From: Protaetiibacter sp.
Lineage (GTDB): Bacteria > Actinomycetota > Actinomycetes > Actinomycetales > Microbacteriaceae
Direction of reading: 5' to 3'
Assembly (NCBI GenBank): GCA_030150265.1
Contig: JASLGG010000063.1
Span: 1-55,305 of the forward strand
Length of the DNA: 55,305 nucleotides
Positions 16,507-25,170 of this stretch are shown piece by piece. Made by a program: the position numbers and the translations under genes. Position 1 is the stretch's first letter; each line of letters opens with the position of its first letter. Under the pieces are notes generated by a model. That model searched no databases. It was given only the letters and a program-made list of their open reading frames with translations, and was not told the DNA's origin.

Positions 16507-19083
16507 ATGTCTAAAAAGATTTCCCAGCTTCCTAGTGGAACACTTCCATTGGTAGGAACAGAACTAATACCAATGGCACAGGGCGGAACTACAGTCAGTG
16601 TTCCTGCCAGTGCAATTAAAGGATCTGATGTTAGTGGATTATCTGGACGATGGGATCAGGCATATACGAATGTCAATGCGAATAGTGCCAAATGGACACA
16701 GGCATATACAAGTGTTAATGCGAATAGTGGGAATTATGCATATAAGAATATCAATAATAATTTCACAACTAGTCAAACTATAAATGGTAATTTATCAGCC
16801 ACTCAATTGCATGTTGATTCCTTCGATATTCGAGGTAATTCTTTGGGTAGTGATACTATTGTCATTGGAAATACATTACAAGATTCTGGAACATTTAGTT
16901 CAATTATCATAGGAATTGGTGCCGGATTGGGACTTAATGATTATTCTGCTAATAATATTGCAATCGGAAATAATGCTGTCAAATTTGGCAGTGGTTCAAC
17001 TTTTGGAAATACCGCATTAGGACATTATGCTGCTTGGAACTCCTATAGCTCGTCATATAACACCGTAATCGGATTTAATGCCGGTAGAAATTTGACCCAA
17101 TCTCAATATAATACATTGTTGGGATTTAATGCCGGATTTTCTTTGGGTGGTTCTGGAAATATTTCGATAGGTGCATTGTCACTAACCAATTCATTGAGCA
17201 GTGGAATGAACGACATGATTGCAATAGGTCGTAAAGCTGCTAGAAATGGTGGTGGGAATAATTCGGTAATTATTGGATCATATGCCGGTTATGATAATAG
17301 AGGATCTGCAAATACTGTAGTTGGTGCACATGCGGCAAAGGGAATAAGTTCTGCCAATAGGCTTTCTGGTGGATTTAATACCGTTTTTGGATTTTCGGCA
17401 GGAACTAATTTATCTAGAGGAAGTAATAATAATCTTCTAATCGGTGCTAATACATCCTCGGCATTAAGTGCTCTTAGTGGAATGATAGCTATTGGTAATA
17501 GTGCTGCTAAAATGGGAGGAGCGACTCAAACTATCGCGATTGGTTTGAGTGCTGGTTATCGAGTAACTGGAACAAAAAATACTATTGTCGGTGGAAATGC
17601 ATCAACGGCAACTCTTTCGGGAAAGGGTAATTCAATTTTTGGATATGGTGCAGGTAAAAATATTACTGGTGGATATTATAATGTATGCGCTGGTAGATAT
17701 TCTGGTTCTGGAATTTCCCTCGGGGGAAATAATGTGGCAATTGGTGATTCTGCCATGAGATATTCTACTGGTAATAGTGTTATGAACATTGCAATTGGAC
17801 CAGAAGCAATGAATACTGTTGCCGGTGGAGACAATATTGCAATTGGGCATTCTGCTTCTAAAACTATTGCTGGTGGCAGCGATAATATTTCATTAGGCAC
17901 TGAAGCTGGAATTAATGTCAATGGAATTGGAAATATAAATATCGGAAAGGGCACTGGAAAGGGATACAATCCACCTACTGCCAGTTCCAACATCAGAATA
18001 GGACATTATGCTGGATATGTCGTCGGTGATGGTGTTGATAATATATTGCTTGGTAGAGAATCTGGAAAATATGGAAATATGAGTAAATCTATAAGCATTG
18101 GGCATGCTTCCATGACATCCAAAGGAGGTTTTTATACTATCAGCTTGGGCGAACAAGCAATGTCACAGACTGGATTTACTAATCATGCAATTGCAATTGG
18201 AACAAGAGCAGGAATAATAGATTCATCCGATAATAATATACACATTGGCCATAATAGTGGATCTGGTATTAACTATGGTTCTAATAATATTAGCATTGGT
18301 TATAATGCCAGAGGATCGAATAGTTCAGATGCATCAGAGAGTGTCTGTATTGGATTTGATGCCGGTAGAAATTTAGCATCTGGAGATTCGAATGTGTTTA
18401 TAGGAACTATTGCTGGTAGAAATACTGGAAATTCTGTTAGTAATATCGCTATTGGTAAAAGATCGGGCTATGCATTCAATGGAGGTCAGCGAAATGTTGC
18501 AATTGGTCAAGATACTGCCAAGGCATTGACTAGTGGTTCCGATAATGTGTGTATCGGAACTGCTGCTGGGTATATGTTATTTGGTGGTGTATCGAACAAT
18601 ACTCTATTGGGATATAACTCTGGTCGAGGAATTACTACTGGTGGTGGAAATGCAGCATTTGGTGCTGGATCTTTATATGGTAGTGTTACTGGCGCATTTA
18701 ATACTGTTGGTGGGTTTTTTGCAGCCGCATCATTGAAAGATGGTTCAAATAATGTTATTATCGGTAAAGAATGTGCATCCACTATGATAAGTGGGCATCA
18801 AAACGTTATTTTGGGAGTTTCCACTACGAATATATTGTCCGGTAATAAGAATATTATTTTAGGCGCATCCAATATCATAGATCCAACTGTTCCCGGATTA
18901 ACTATCAACAATGTAGTCGCATTGGGTAGCAATATGGTATTATTAAGTTCCAATGAATTCGTATTGGGATCAGCGACGACCCCAGTATTGACAAGTGCTC
19001 CTAGTGCAACTCCCGGAACTCCAACAACATTCCTCCAAATTAGATTAAACGGGCAACAATTGAAAATACCTGTTTACATTTAA
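16507..19083 (+). CDS. Tail fibre/spike with YadA-head-like beta-roll repeats
   Basis: An 858-residue fibre. Residues about 1-100 hold a phage attachment-type N-terminus (KKISQLPSGTLPLVGTELIP) and a repeat of tandem WxQAYTxVNANS segments. From about residue 120 to 820 the sequence is a run of short units of the form N-x-x-I-G-x-x-A-G, spaced 18-28 residues, as in trimeric YadA/Hep_Hag head domains. The C-terminus (LQIRLNGQQLKIPVYI) looks like a capping or trimerisation strand. It is likely the receptor-binding fibre, and such repeats expand and contract by recombination. The sulfotransferase gene follows after 20 nt. Confidence 0.88.
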   Translation: MSKKISQLPSGTLPLVGTELIPMAQGGTTVSVPASAIKGSDVSGLSGRWDQAYTNVNANSAKWTQAYTSVNANSGNYAYKNINNNFTTSQTINGNLSATQLHVDSFDIRGNSLGSDTIVIGNTLQDSGTFSSIIIGIGAGLGLNDYSANNIAIGNNAVKFGSGSTFGNTALGHYAAWNSYSSSYNTVIGFNAGRNLTQSQYNTLLGFNAGFSLGGSGNISIGALSLTNSLSSGMNDMIAIGRKAARNGGGNNSVIIGSYAGYDNRGSANTVVGAHAAKGISSANRLSGGFNTVFGFSAGTNLSRGSNNNLLIGANTSSALSALSGMIAIGNSAAKMGGATQTIAIGLSAGYRVTGTKNTIVGGNASTATLSGKGNSIFGYGAGKNITGGYYNVCAGRYSGSGISLGGNNVAIGDSAMRYSTGNSVMNIAIGPEAMNTVAGGDNIAIGHSASKTIAGGSDNISLGTEAGINVNGIGNINIGKGTGKGYNPPTASSNIRIGHYAGYVVGDGVDNILLGRESGKYGNMSKSISIGHASMTSKGGFYTISLGEQAMSQTGFTNHAIAIGTRAGIIDSSDNNIHIGHNSGSGINYGSNNISIGYNARGSNSSDASESVCIGFDAGRNLASGDSNVFIGTIAGRNTGNSVSNIAIGKRSGYAFNGGQRNVAIGQDTAKALTSGSDNVCIGTAAGYMLFGGVSNNTLLGYNSGRGITTGGGNAAFGAGSLYGSVTGAFNTVGGFFAAASLKDGSNNVIIGKECASTMISGHQNVILGVSTTNILSGNKNIILGASNIIDPTVPGLTINNVVALGSNMVLLSSNEFVLGSATTPVLTSAPSATPGTPTTFLQIRLNGQQLKIPVYI
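16853..18900 (+). repeat. Degenerate tandem repeat array in the tail fibre gene
   Basis: The DNA encodes dozens of related units (consensus N-x-[VIT]-[AI]-[IL]-G-x-x-A-G with a Gly/Ser turn), diverged at the nucleotide level. It is a coding repeat and a likely site of unit gain and loss. Boundaries are approximate. Confidence 0.75.
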
Positions 19084-19091
19084 AGATATAA

Positions 19092-19097
19092 TATAAT
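19092..19097 (+). promoter_or_regulatory. Possible -10 element upstream of sulfotransferase
   Basis: TATAAT lies 6 nt before ATG 19104, the same -10-to-ATG spacing as in the accessory-region elements, but no TTGACA lies at the matching distance. A second TATAAT overlaps at 19087-19092. Confidence 0.3.
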
Positions 19098-19103
19098 TAT
19101 GGT

Positions 19104-19904
19104 ATGGCTAAAACCAACCATTTTATAGCAGGAATGCCTCGTAGTGGGAGCACACTATTATGCAATATATTGTGCCAGAACCCTAATTTTTGGGCTACTG
19201 GCACATCACCATTGCCGCAACTTTTGATCGGATTGAACAATGTATGGACAAGTTCGCCAGAAGCGAAGGCGAATTACGACGATCAAGATAAGAAATATCT
19301 ATTGCGAGGTGTAATTGACAATTACCATCGTCCATTTGGAACCGCATCAATTATTTTCGATAAGAGTCGAGCATGGCCAGCATATATTGAAACATTACAA
19401 GCTCTTTTAGATGAAAATCCAAAAATCTTGGTATGCACTAGAAATATGCCTGACATTATGGCGAGTTTTGAAAAAATATGGCGAAAAGAATCCAAAAATC
19501 TTGGAATGTCCTTAACCATTCCAGCACATATGGCAACATTACAAGGTCGTTTGAATTTTTGGGCAGAAGGAAATAATGTAGTTGGAAGTGCCTATGAAAT
19601 ATTGAAAGATGCGGTTGTTCGTGGTCATAAAGATTGTATGTTTAGAGTGGATTATTTTGATCTAACTACAAATCCACGAAAAACTATGATGGCCATTCAT
19701 GAATATCTAGAAGAACCATGGTATGAATATGATTTTAATAATGTGATTCAACAAATTCATGAAAAGGACGAATTCCATGGATTTAGTGATGGTGCATTAC
19801 ATACAATTCGATCTAAAGTCGAATATATGCCCAGTGATGCTGAAAAAATACTTGGAAATTATGCTTATGGATTATCTAAATATCGATATGATTTCCTAGA
19901 TTGA
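19104..19904 (+). CDS. Sulfotransferase (PAPS-dependent)
   Basis: A 266-residue P-loop sulfotransferase. GMPRSGSTLL (residues 10-19) is the 5'-phosphosulfate-binding loop, and CTRNMPDIMASFEKIWR is the 3'-phosphate-binding segment with its Arg and Ser. The family moves a sulfuryl group from PAPS to a sugar, Tyr or lipid. Lying just downstream of the tail fibre, it may modify the fibre or a host or virion glycan; the substrate cannot be read from sequence. Its stop abuts directly the stop of the opposing gene (19905), with no visible terminator between. Confidence 0.85.
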   Translation: MAKTNHFIAGMPRSGSTLLCNILCQNPNFWATGTSPLPQLLIGLNNVWTSSPEAKANYDDQDKKYLLRGVIDNYHRPFGTASIIFDKSRAWPAYIETLQALLDENPKILVCTRNMPDIMASFEKIWRKESKNLGMSLTIPAHMATLQGRLNFWAEGNNVVGSAYEILKDAVVRGHKDCMFRVDYFDLTTNPRKTMMAIHEYLEEPWYEYDFNNVIQQIHEKDEFHGFSDGALHTIRSKVEYMPSDAEKILGNYAYGLSKYRYDFLD

Positions 19905-20690
19905 TTAGAAATAGTTGCCATAGTTGGACCCATTCACTGATTGGTCGAATATTGTGGTTTTTACAATTTCGTCTGCATTGAATGGGTATTTTTTCGGTTC
20001 TCCAGTAAGAGTTGGGAATATAGCAGATGACAATTTACCTGCAAATGTATTATCATATACTTGATCATTGACATTTTCTCTAGGTTCATTGGTTTCACTA
20101 TTATATTCGTTTCTAACCCCCTTCAATCTCCAAATATAATGACCCATCATTGGATTCAATCCACCATTGACATCTTGATCAGTCACATCGGTTACTTCAA
20201 ATATCTTAGCACCACGACCATTGGGCCTATTACATCCCAATGCACTGACAACAATCTTATCACCAGCCTTTGGCTCTACCGATTGACCAGTATTTTGATA
20301 GACTGGCAATCCACTAAACAAATTATTGAATGTTTTAATATGTAGATATGCAGTAATGGTATCGGGAGAATCAAATCCCCCAATAGTGTAAATCGGAGAA
20401 CCTTCCTCCAATTGGATATAGCTTTTAATAGTTAATGGTCCAATAAACTCTTGTGTGGTATGTTCCCCATAAATGATATTCATTGCACTGAGATTGAACC
20501 CATTGACATAATACTCTATTTCAACCCCATAATTATTGATAAGTTCATTATATGTGTTGTTGAATATAATTTGCTCTCCAATTAATTTCATTGGATCTGC
20601 AAACCCGCCACAATTGGGATTGTATACTCCTGCAAAAATTCTAGAGGGATCTAAACAAGATAATGATAAGTTTGGACATTCAGTAGCCAT
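19905..20690 (-). CDS. 14: Neck protein, T4 gp14-like
   Basis: 261 residues, near the length of T4 gp14 (256). The pattern of the middle part fits the gp14 neck family as I know it: a helix ending YNELINNYGVEIEYY, then IIYGEHTTQEF, then an IYTIGGFDSPDTI strand pair and KAGDKIVVSALG followed by KIFEVTDVTD. gp14 with gp13 closes the head and joins the tail. The assignment is by pattern, not by any exact motif; another head-tail joining protein is the main alternative. The gene sits 2 nt downstream of 20693. Confidence 0.5.
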   Translation of the reverse strand: MATECPNLSLSCLDPSRIFAGVYNPNCGGFADPMKLIGEQIIFNNTYNELINNYGVEIEYYVNGFNLSAMNIIYGEHTTQEFIGPLTIKSYIQLEEGSPIYTIGGFDSPDTITAYLHIKTFNNLFSGLPVYQNTGQSVEPKAGDKIVVSALGCNRPNGRGAKIFEVTDVTDQDVNGGLNPMMGHYIWRLKGVRNEYNSETNEPRENVNDQVYDNTFAGKLSSAIFPTLTGEPKKYPFNADEIVKTTIFDQSVNGSNYGNYF

Positions 20691-20692
20691 GT

Positions 20693-21022
20693 TTATTTCG
20701 AGATAAAGACTTTCGCAGCAGGAAGTCCCTGTTTATTGGTGAACATTTTAATGGCATTTCCAGAGTTTTTTATTTTTGCAACTCCCCCTTCTTCAAAATC
20801 GATATTATAATCGACCAACATCGCTAATAACTCATTCCCCATGATGATTGTTCCGGGTTTATGGAAATCCAATTCCTTTGGTTTATATGGTCCAACAGTA
20901 TGAAGTTTCTTTTTATCCAATCTATTTGGATTCTTTCCATTATGTGCTTGAATTGATGGTGCACTGGACCCATCTGCCAAATTATGCCGATATTCTAGAA
21001 AGAATTGTAAGAATGACTTCAC
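20693..21022 (-). CDS. Small unknown protein, GTG start
   Basis: 109 residues starting with GTG at 21022, 6 nt after a TAAATA box (21029-21034). N-terminal MKSFLQFFLEYRHN resembles the short amphipathic openings of other structural genes here. The rest has a mixed alpha/beta pattern (KPGTIIMGNELLAMLVDY). No family recognised; the position next to the neck gene suggests a head or neck protein. Confidence 0.65.
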   Translation of the reverse strand: MKSFLQFFLEYRHNLADGSSAPSIQAHNGKNPNRLDKKKLHTVGPYKPKELDFHKPGTIIMGNELLAMLVDYNIDFEEGGVAKIKNSGNAIKMFTNKQGLPAAKVFISK

Positions 21023-21028
21023 TGATTT

Positions 21029-21034
21029 TATTTA
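21029..21034 (-). promoter_or_regulatory. TAAATA late-type box
   Basis: TAAATA on the minus strand, 6 nt before the GTG start at 21022. It lies directly beyond the terminator of the upstream gene, so it should drive 20693-21022 and the neck gene. Confidence 0.5.
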
Positions 21035-21035
21035 A

Positions 21036-21070
21036 CAAAAAAGCACACCGATTAAGATGTGCCTTTTTGT
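21036..21070. terminator. Intrinsic terminator, bidirectional
   Basis: Stem GCACA / TGTGC (21043-21047 and 21058-21062) with a 10-nt loop. An A-run lies on the left and CTTTTTG on the right, so U-tracts occur for both directions. On the minus strand it follows the acidic protein gene. Confidence 0.75.
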
Positions 21071-21107
21071 TAACGACATGAACCAACAATGGATTATGAA
21101 AAATTAT

Positions 21108-21959
21108 TTATTTGAAAAACTCTTGACCTTGCTTTATATTGGACACTTTATTTTGTTTGCCCATATTGACTGCCTTTGGAGAGGAAATGGCATGACCGAA
21201 ATCACCATCTTCGCCAACATCATCGGTAACATCAGTAGATACTTTGGTCTTATGTGGTTTTACAGTTCCACCGACCTTATTATTCTTAGATTGTAGTGCT
21301 TTCTTCTTATCTAAAGCAGGCTTTCCAGTGGTTTCTTCATCTTCATCGTAATATTCATCGGAATCCTCGGTATCATCAAAATCGAGATCAGAATCATCTT
21401 CAATGTCATCTTCGACTTCATCTTCGATTTCATCACCAACAGCGGCCTTTAATAGATCGATAAGAGTCTTTGCAACTTTCTTGTCAATGGTAATGGTGAC
21501 AGAATCTTCATCAGAATCTTCAAAATCATCATGGATATCGACATCAAACTCGGAATCTGGAGTAGCATCTCTCAAACCGAGAGCATCAACATCATCATCT
21601 TCAACGATATCGAAATTTTCTTTGAGGATCTTCTTGCATACTGCATCAAATGTTAAAGATTTTGAATTTGTTCTCTTCATAGTTGTATTTAGTGTTTGTT
21701 TTGAAATTTTTGACTCATTCATAGTGTCGTCTTCATCGTTTTCATCTTCATTGTCCTCATCTTCATCGGTATCACACACTGGATCTTCGGTGTCATAGAT
21801 TGCCTTGTGGAATCCACCTTTTGTAGTAGGTCCACCAGCGGCAAGAGGTGATGGGTTTTTATCAGTTAAAGATTTGGCGGATTCGTCGATGGTATTTGCA
21901 GAATCACCAAATACGGTGTCATAAACATCGCCAAGTTTATACATATCATCTTTACGCAT
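21108..21959 (-). CDS. Very acidic protein, 283 aa (possible scaffold or core protein)
   Basis: Extremely rich in Asp and Glu, with runs around residues 65-80, 140-155 and 175-210. Near residue 99 it has SLTFDAVCKKILKENF, resembling the MTFD segments of other genes, followed by a short valine/leucine helix (KKVAKTLIDLLKAAVGDEI). The C-terminus is basic and ends KQGQEFFK. Acid-rich helical proteins next to terminase can be head core or scaffold proteins, but I cannot establish that. A TAAATA box (21965-21970) is 5 nt before the ATG, and a terminator follows the gene. Confidence 0.7.
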   Translation of the reverse strand: MRKDDMYKLGDVYDTVFGDSANTIDESAKSLTDKNPSPLAAGGPTTKGGFHKAIYDTEDPVCDTDEDEDNEDENDEDDTMNESKISKQTLNTTMKRTNSKSLTFDAVCKKILKENFDIVEDDDVDALGLRDATPDSEFDVDIHDDFEDSDEDSVTITIDKKVAKTLIDLLKAAVGDEIEDEVEDDIEDDSDLDFDDTEDSDEYYDEDEETTGKPALDKKKALQSKNNKVGGTVKPHKTKVSTDVTDDVGEDGDFGHAISSPKAVNMGKQNKVSNIKQGQEFFK

Positions 21960-21964
21960 ATGTG

Positions 21965-21978
21965 TATTTAACTAAATA
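21965..21978. promoter_or_regulatory. Divergent late-type boxes (acidic protein / terminase)
   Basis: TATTTAACTAAATA contains minus-strand TAAATA (21965-21970, 5 nt before ATG 21959) and plus-strand TAAATA (21973-21978, 10 nt before the terL ATG at 21989). Confidence 0.5.
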
Positions 21979-21988
21979 TGGATAAATT

Positions 21989-24900
21989 ATGGCGAAACCT
22001 AAAAAAAATAAAGGTTATATGGGTAATGATAATCTTCCAACAAAGGGAACGACCTATGATTGGACACCCGAAATGATTAATGAATTGAGTAAGTGTAAAA
22101 CTGATATTATGCACTTTGCACAAAATCATTTCTATATTTTGAATGTTGATGAAGGTAAACAGAAGATCAAATTATATGATGCTCAAAAGAGAGTGTTAGA
22201 AAAGATGATGAATCATCGATTCTTTGTATTATTGGCCAGTCGCCAAATTGGAAAACCTCTTGCAATAACTACACCAATCAAAACAGAAACGGGTTGGCTG
22301 ACTATGAATGATATTATAGTGGGTGATCGCGTATATGGTGTAGATGGTGAATTGTGTAATGTGACACATGTCCACGATATCAAGTATAATCAAGATTGTT
22401 ATGAAATCGAATTTGACAATGGTGAAAAAATAATTGCTGATGGCGACCACAATTGGTTTACGATAACTGATAATAACAGTGGTGTTAAAAGCACTCTCGA
22501 TATCTATAATAGTATAGATTTAAATCATAAAATACCGGTGTGTATTAATAGTATTACTGCATCAAATCACAAATCAAATCCAAATATCGACAAATTAAAT
22601 GCCTCGGAATTCATATTAGAATGTGGTGAGATGTATCCACCAGTAGATCCATATACACTCGGTCTTTGGGTTGGTGACGTTGATTCGATAGATTCTAGAA
22701 TCTATACTGGGCCATCGAGAGAGCATGTCTATTTGCGTAATATGTCATATTATGGATATATCCCACATGACTTTTTAAATGGTTCTAGGAAAACCAGATT
22801 AAAATTATTGAAAGGATTGATGGATGTTAATGGTTATATCGATCCATCTGGAAAAGCCTATTTTTATAGTAAAAATGATGAGTTGATATCACAAATAAAA
22901 GAATTAATAGAAGGATTGGGATATAAAGTTATCAAATCTTCATCGAAATCGGAATATGGTGACGAAAACTCACTTATTTGGAAATTATCATTCATTCCCA
23001 GAGAAAATATATGCACACATCGGGATCAAATTAAAAGAATAAAGATAAATGACCATACCGAAGACGATTTGTATCACCATATCAAGAAAATAACACCTGT
23101 AAATAGTGTGCCTGTTCGGTGTATCAGTGTCGATAGTCCAGATAATTTATTTTTAGTCGGAAAATCATTAATACCCACACATAATTCGACATTGATGACA
23201 ATTTATGTGTTGTGGTTGGCTAATTTCTTCTCCGATCAAAAGATACTATTGGTTGCCAACAAAGAAGCAACTGCTATTGAAATATTCCAAAGAGTTCGAA
23301 TGGCATATGAATTACTTCCAAATTGGTTGAAATCTCCAGTTGATGGGGCATATGGTAAAACCAGTATGGAATTGGAAAATGGTAGTAAAATATCTATTTC
23401 TACTACTACCGGAACTGCCGCCCGTGGACAATCCATATCATGTCTAATTTTGGATGAGGTTGCATTCATCGAATGTATCAGTAAACATTCTGTTATAACT
23501 ATTCGTCATAAAATATCGGAAAATATAGAAATTTTAACAATTGATGATCTGTGTTCGAAATTATTGGAATTGAATGATGAGAGAATTATATCTGATCCAG
23601 AATTGGGGTTCTCTGATTTGATTGAAATTATTCCAAATAATACATATGATATATATACCCCATCTGGATGGAAGGATTTCAAGGGAATTTCCAAATATAC
23701 CGAACGAAGATTATTGAAAATCACAACAGAGAGTGGGAAAACTATTGAAGCGGCTGGAAATCATGCATTTGTCCATTCTGGAGAAAATATAATAGCTAAA
23801 GATGTATTGAATCAATATATTGATACTATTGATGGATCTGAAAAAGTTATTAGTATCGAAGAATCGATTATAGATTATGTATATGATGTAATCGAAGTTG
23901 AAGATTGCCATAATTTCTACGCAAATGGTATTGTCAATCACAATACACACTTGGTTAAAGAATTCTGGGCATCGGTATTCCCAATTGTATCATCTTCTAA
24001 AAAGGCAAAGGTTTTTATGTGCTCCACCGCAAATGGAACAGGAAATCTATTCCATGAAATATATTCTGGAGCAGAAAGAGGTGATAACAATTGGGGATGT
24101 GATAAAATTATTTGGCATGAAGTTCCCGGTAGAGATGAAGCATGGGCTGATGATATTAAAAAAGGACTAGTATCTAAAGAGATGTGGGATCAAGAATTCA
24201 ATTGCCAATTCATCAATAGTGGAACAACCTCTCTCAATGAAGAAGTTTATGATTATCTGGTTCCATATTGCAAAGAACCGATAGAAACATTGAAGGATGG
24301 TTGTTATAAAATATTCGAAATGCCATCATCGGATAAAATTTATGTTGCTGGAGTGGATACCGCAGAAGGATTGGGCGGGGACTTTAGTTGCATCAAGATT
24401 ATTGATATTACTGATCTTTCGGAAATCAAAGAAGTTGCCGAATATTATAATAATAGAGTTCCTGTTGCTGAATTTAGCAATGTCGTTCATGAAATATTAC
24501 AGCATTGGGGAAATCCATTAGTGTGTATCGAAAGAAATAACCAAGGTGGGCAAGTTGCTGACCGATTGGGTATTGATTTTGCTTATGAGAAAGTAGTTTG
24601 TTGGGGTTCTGCATTGGCACATCGTAAAAATCAGACACTTTTAGGTATGATAAGTTCAAGAAATACCAAAATACGAGCAGTTGCTAATGCAAAGTATTTT
24701 TATGCTGAAAAAAGATCAGTGTTTTTCGCTAATAAGGATTCTCTTGTCGAATTATTCAAAGATTTCCAAAAAATGCCAAATGATACATGGTCGGCAGTAT
24801 CTGGAAAACATGATGATCGAACTATGGCACTTATATGGGCATTGATGGTATTGGATAAAGATATTTGTGAACAATATTTCAATATTGATGAGTATGATGA

Positions 24901-25168
24901 ATGCGGTAAACCAAAACGAATATCGCCATTAGATTTGGGTATTTCAATGTTCAGCAATCCAACAAGCATATATACCAATGAGGAAGTTGAGAATATTATA
25001 GCGAGTAATCTTTCTCCAATATCGTTTGGTTCCATGCATGCATCTGAAAATTCGGAAATTACTAATATGTTGGGAGAGGGTTGGACTTATCTTGGAAATT
25101 CTCATTATGATGACAATAACCAAGATATATCATATGATCAATGGGATCTTATCAATAAATATTTCTAA
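21989..25168 (+). CDS. 17: Terminase large subunit, T4 gp17-like, with two inteins
   Basis: DNA packaging motor and nuclease. The 1059-residue precursor carries two inteins (residues 90-399 and 496-652); the spliced protein would be 592 residues, near T4 gp17 (610). ATPase motifs: Walker A SRQIGK/ST is split by intein 1; Walker B LILDEVAFIE (486-495) is immediately followed by intein 2; coupling motif CSTANGTG follows. The nuclease domain has acidic residues in VAGVDTAEG (Asp790), LVCIERNN (Glu848) and GKHDDRT (Asp942/943). Both inteins must splice to restore the ATPase site. A TAAATA box lies 10 nt before the start. The small terminase candidate is 14 kb away on the other strand. Confidence 0.95.
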   Translation: MAKPKKNKGYMGNDNLPTKGTTYDWTPEMINELSKCKTDIMHFAQNHFYILNVDEGKQKIKLYDAQKRVLEKMMNHRFFVLLASRQIGKPLAITTPIKTETGWLTMNDIIVGDRVYGVDGELCNVTHVHDIKYNQDCYEIEFDNGEKIIADGDHNWFTITDNNSGVKSTLDIYNSIDLNHKIPVCINSITASNHKSNPNIDKLNASEFILECGEMYPPVDPYTLGLWVGDVDSIDSRIYTGPSREHVYLRNMSYYGYIPHDFLNGSRKTRLKLLKGLMDVNGYIDPSGKAYFYSKNDELISQIKELIEGLGYKVIKSSSKSEYGDENSLIWKLSFIPRENICTHRDQIKRIKINDHTEDDLYHHIKKITPVNSVPVRCISVDSPDNLFLVGKSLIPTHNSTLMTIYVLWLANFFSDQKILLVANKEATAIEIFQRVRMAYELLPNWLKSPVDGAYGKTSMELENGSKISISTTTGTAARGQSISCLILDEVAFIECISKHSVITIRHKISENIEILTIDDLCSKLLELNDERIISDPELGFSDLIEIIPNNTYDIYTPSGWKDFKGISKYTERRLLKITTESGKTIEAAGNHAFVHSGENIIAKDVLNQYIDTIDGSEKVISIEESIIDYVYDVIEVEDCHNFYANGIVNHNTHLVKEFWASVFPIVSSSKKAKVFMCSTANGTGNLFHEIYSGAERGDNNWGCDKIIWHEVPGRDEAWADDIKKGLVSKEMWDQEFNCQFINSGTTSLNEEVYDYLVPYCKEPIETLKDGCYKIFEMPSSDKIYVAGVDTAEGLGGDFSCIKIIDITDLSEIKEVAEYYNNRVPVAEFSNVVHEILQHWGNPLVCIERNNQGGQVADRLGIDFAYEKVVCWGSALAHRKNQTLLGMISSRNTKIRAVANAKYFYAEKRSVFFANKDSLVELFKDFQKMPNDTWSAVSGKHDDRTMALIWALMVLDKDICEQYFNIDEYDECGKPKRISPLDLGISMFSNPTSIYTNEEVENIIASNLSPISFGSMHASENSEITNMLGEGWTYLGNSHYDDNNQDISYDQWDLINKYF
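22256..23185 (+). mobile_element. Class 3 intein with degenerate LAGLIDADG endonuclease in TerL Walker A
   Basis: 310 residues inserted in the P-loop between Gly-Lys and Ser-Thr. It starts with Pro instead of Cys/Ser, and has the class 3 triplet: Trp67 two residues after the block B His65 (GDHNWFT), Cys289 in block F (VPVRCISVD) and Thr308 in block G (PTHN), with +1 Ser. Class 3 inteins use the block F Cys as first nucleophile. The middle resembles a LAGLIDADG homing endonuclease: LGLWVGDVDS keeps the catalytic Asp of motif 1, while LKGLMDVNG has Asn in the corresponding position of motif 2, so cleavage activity is probably lost. Confidence 0.88.
23474..23944 (+). mobile_element. Mini-intein after TerL Walker B
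   Basis: 157 residues between FIE and THLVKEF of the ATPase domain. It begins with Cys, carries a block B-like GKTIEAAGNHAF (the His is kept, Thr is replaced by Ala), a block F VYDVIEVEDCHNFYANG and ends VNHN, with +1 Thr. No endonuclease domain fits in this length, so it is a splicing-only element of the standard Cys1 type. It is unrelated in class to the first intein, so the two were acquired separately. Confidence 0.88.
25156..25161 (+). promoter_or_regulatory. TAAATA late-type box at the end of terL
   Basis: TAAATA inside the last codons of terL, 9 nt before ATG 25171; weaker evidence than the 5-7 nt cases. Confidence 0.35.
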
Positions 25169-25170
25169 GC

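Noticed and set aside
17632..18782. Several minus-strand frames of 70-105 codons inside the tail fibre gene
   Set aside because: They are antisense shadows of the Gly/Asn-rich repeats and lack start signals.
16853..18900. Tandem repeats resembling a CRISPR array
   Set aside because: Units are not identical, have no unique spacers and are coding beta-roll units in one frame.
21403..21798. A 131-codon Ser-rich frame on the plus strand
   Set aside because: It is the reverse-strand shadow of the acidic protein (21108-21959); the Ser run is just the complement of Asp/Glu codons, and it has no promoter or start context.
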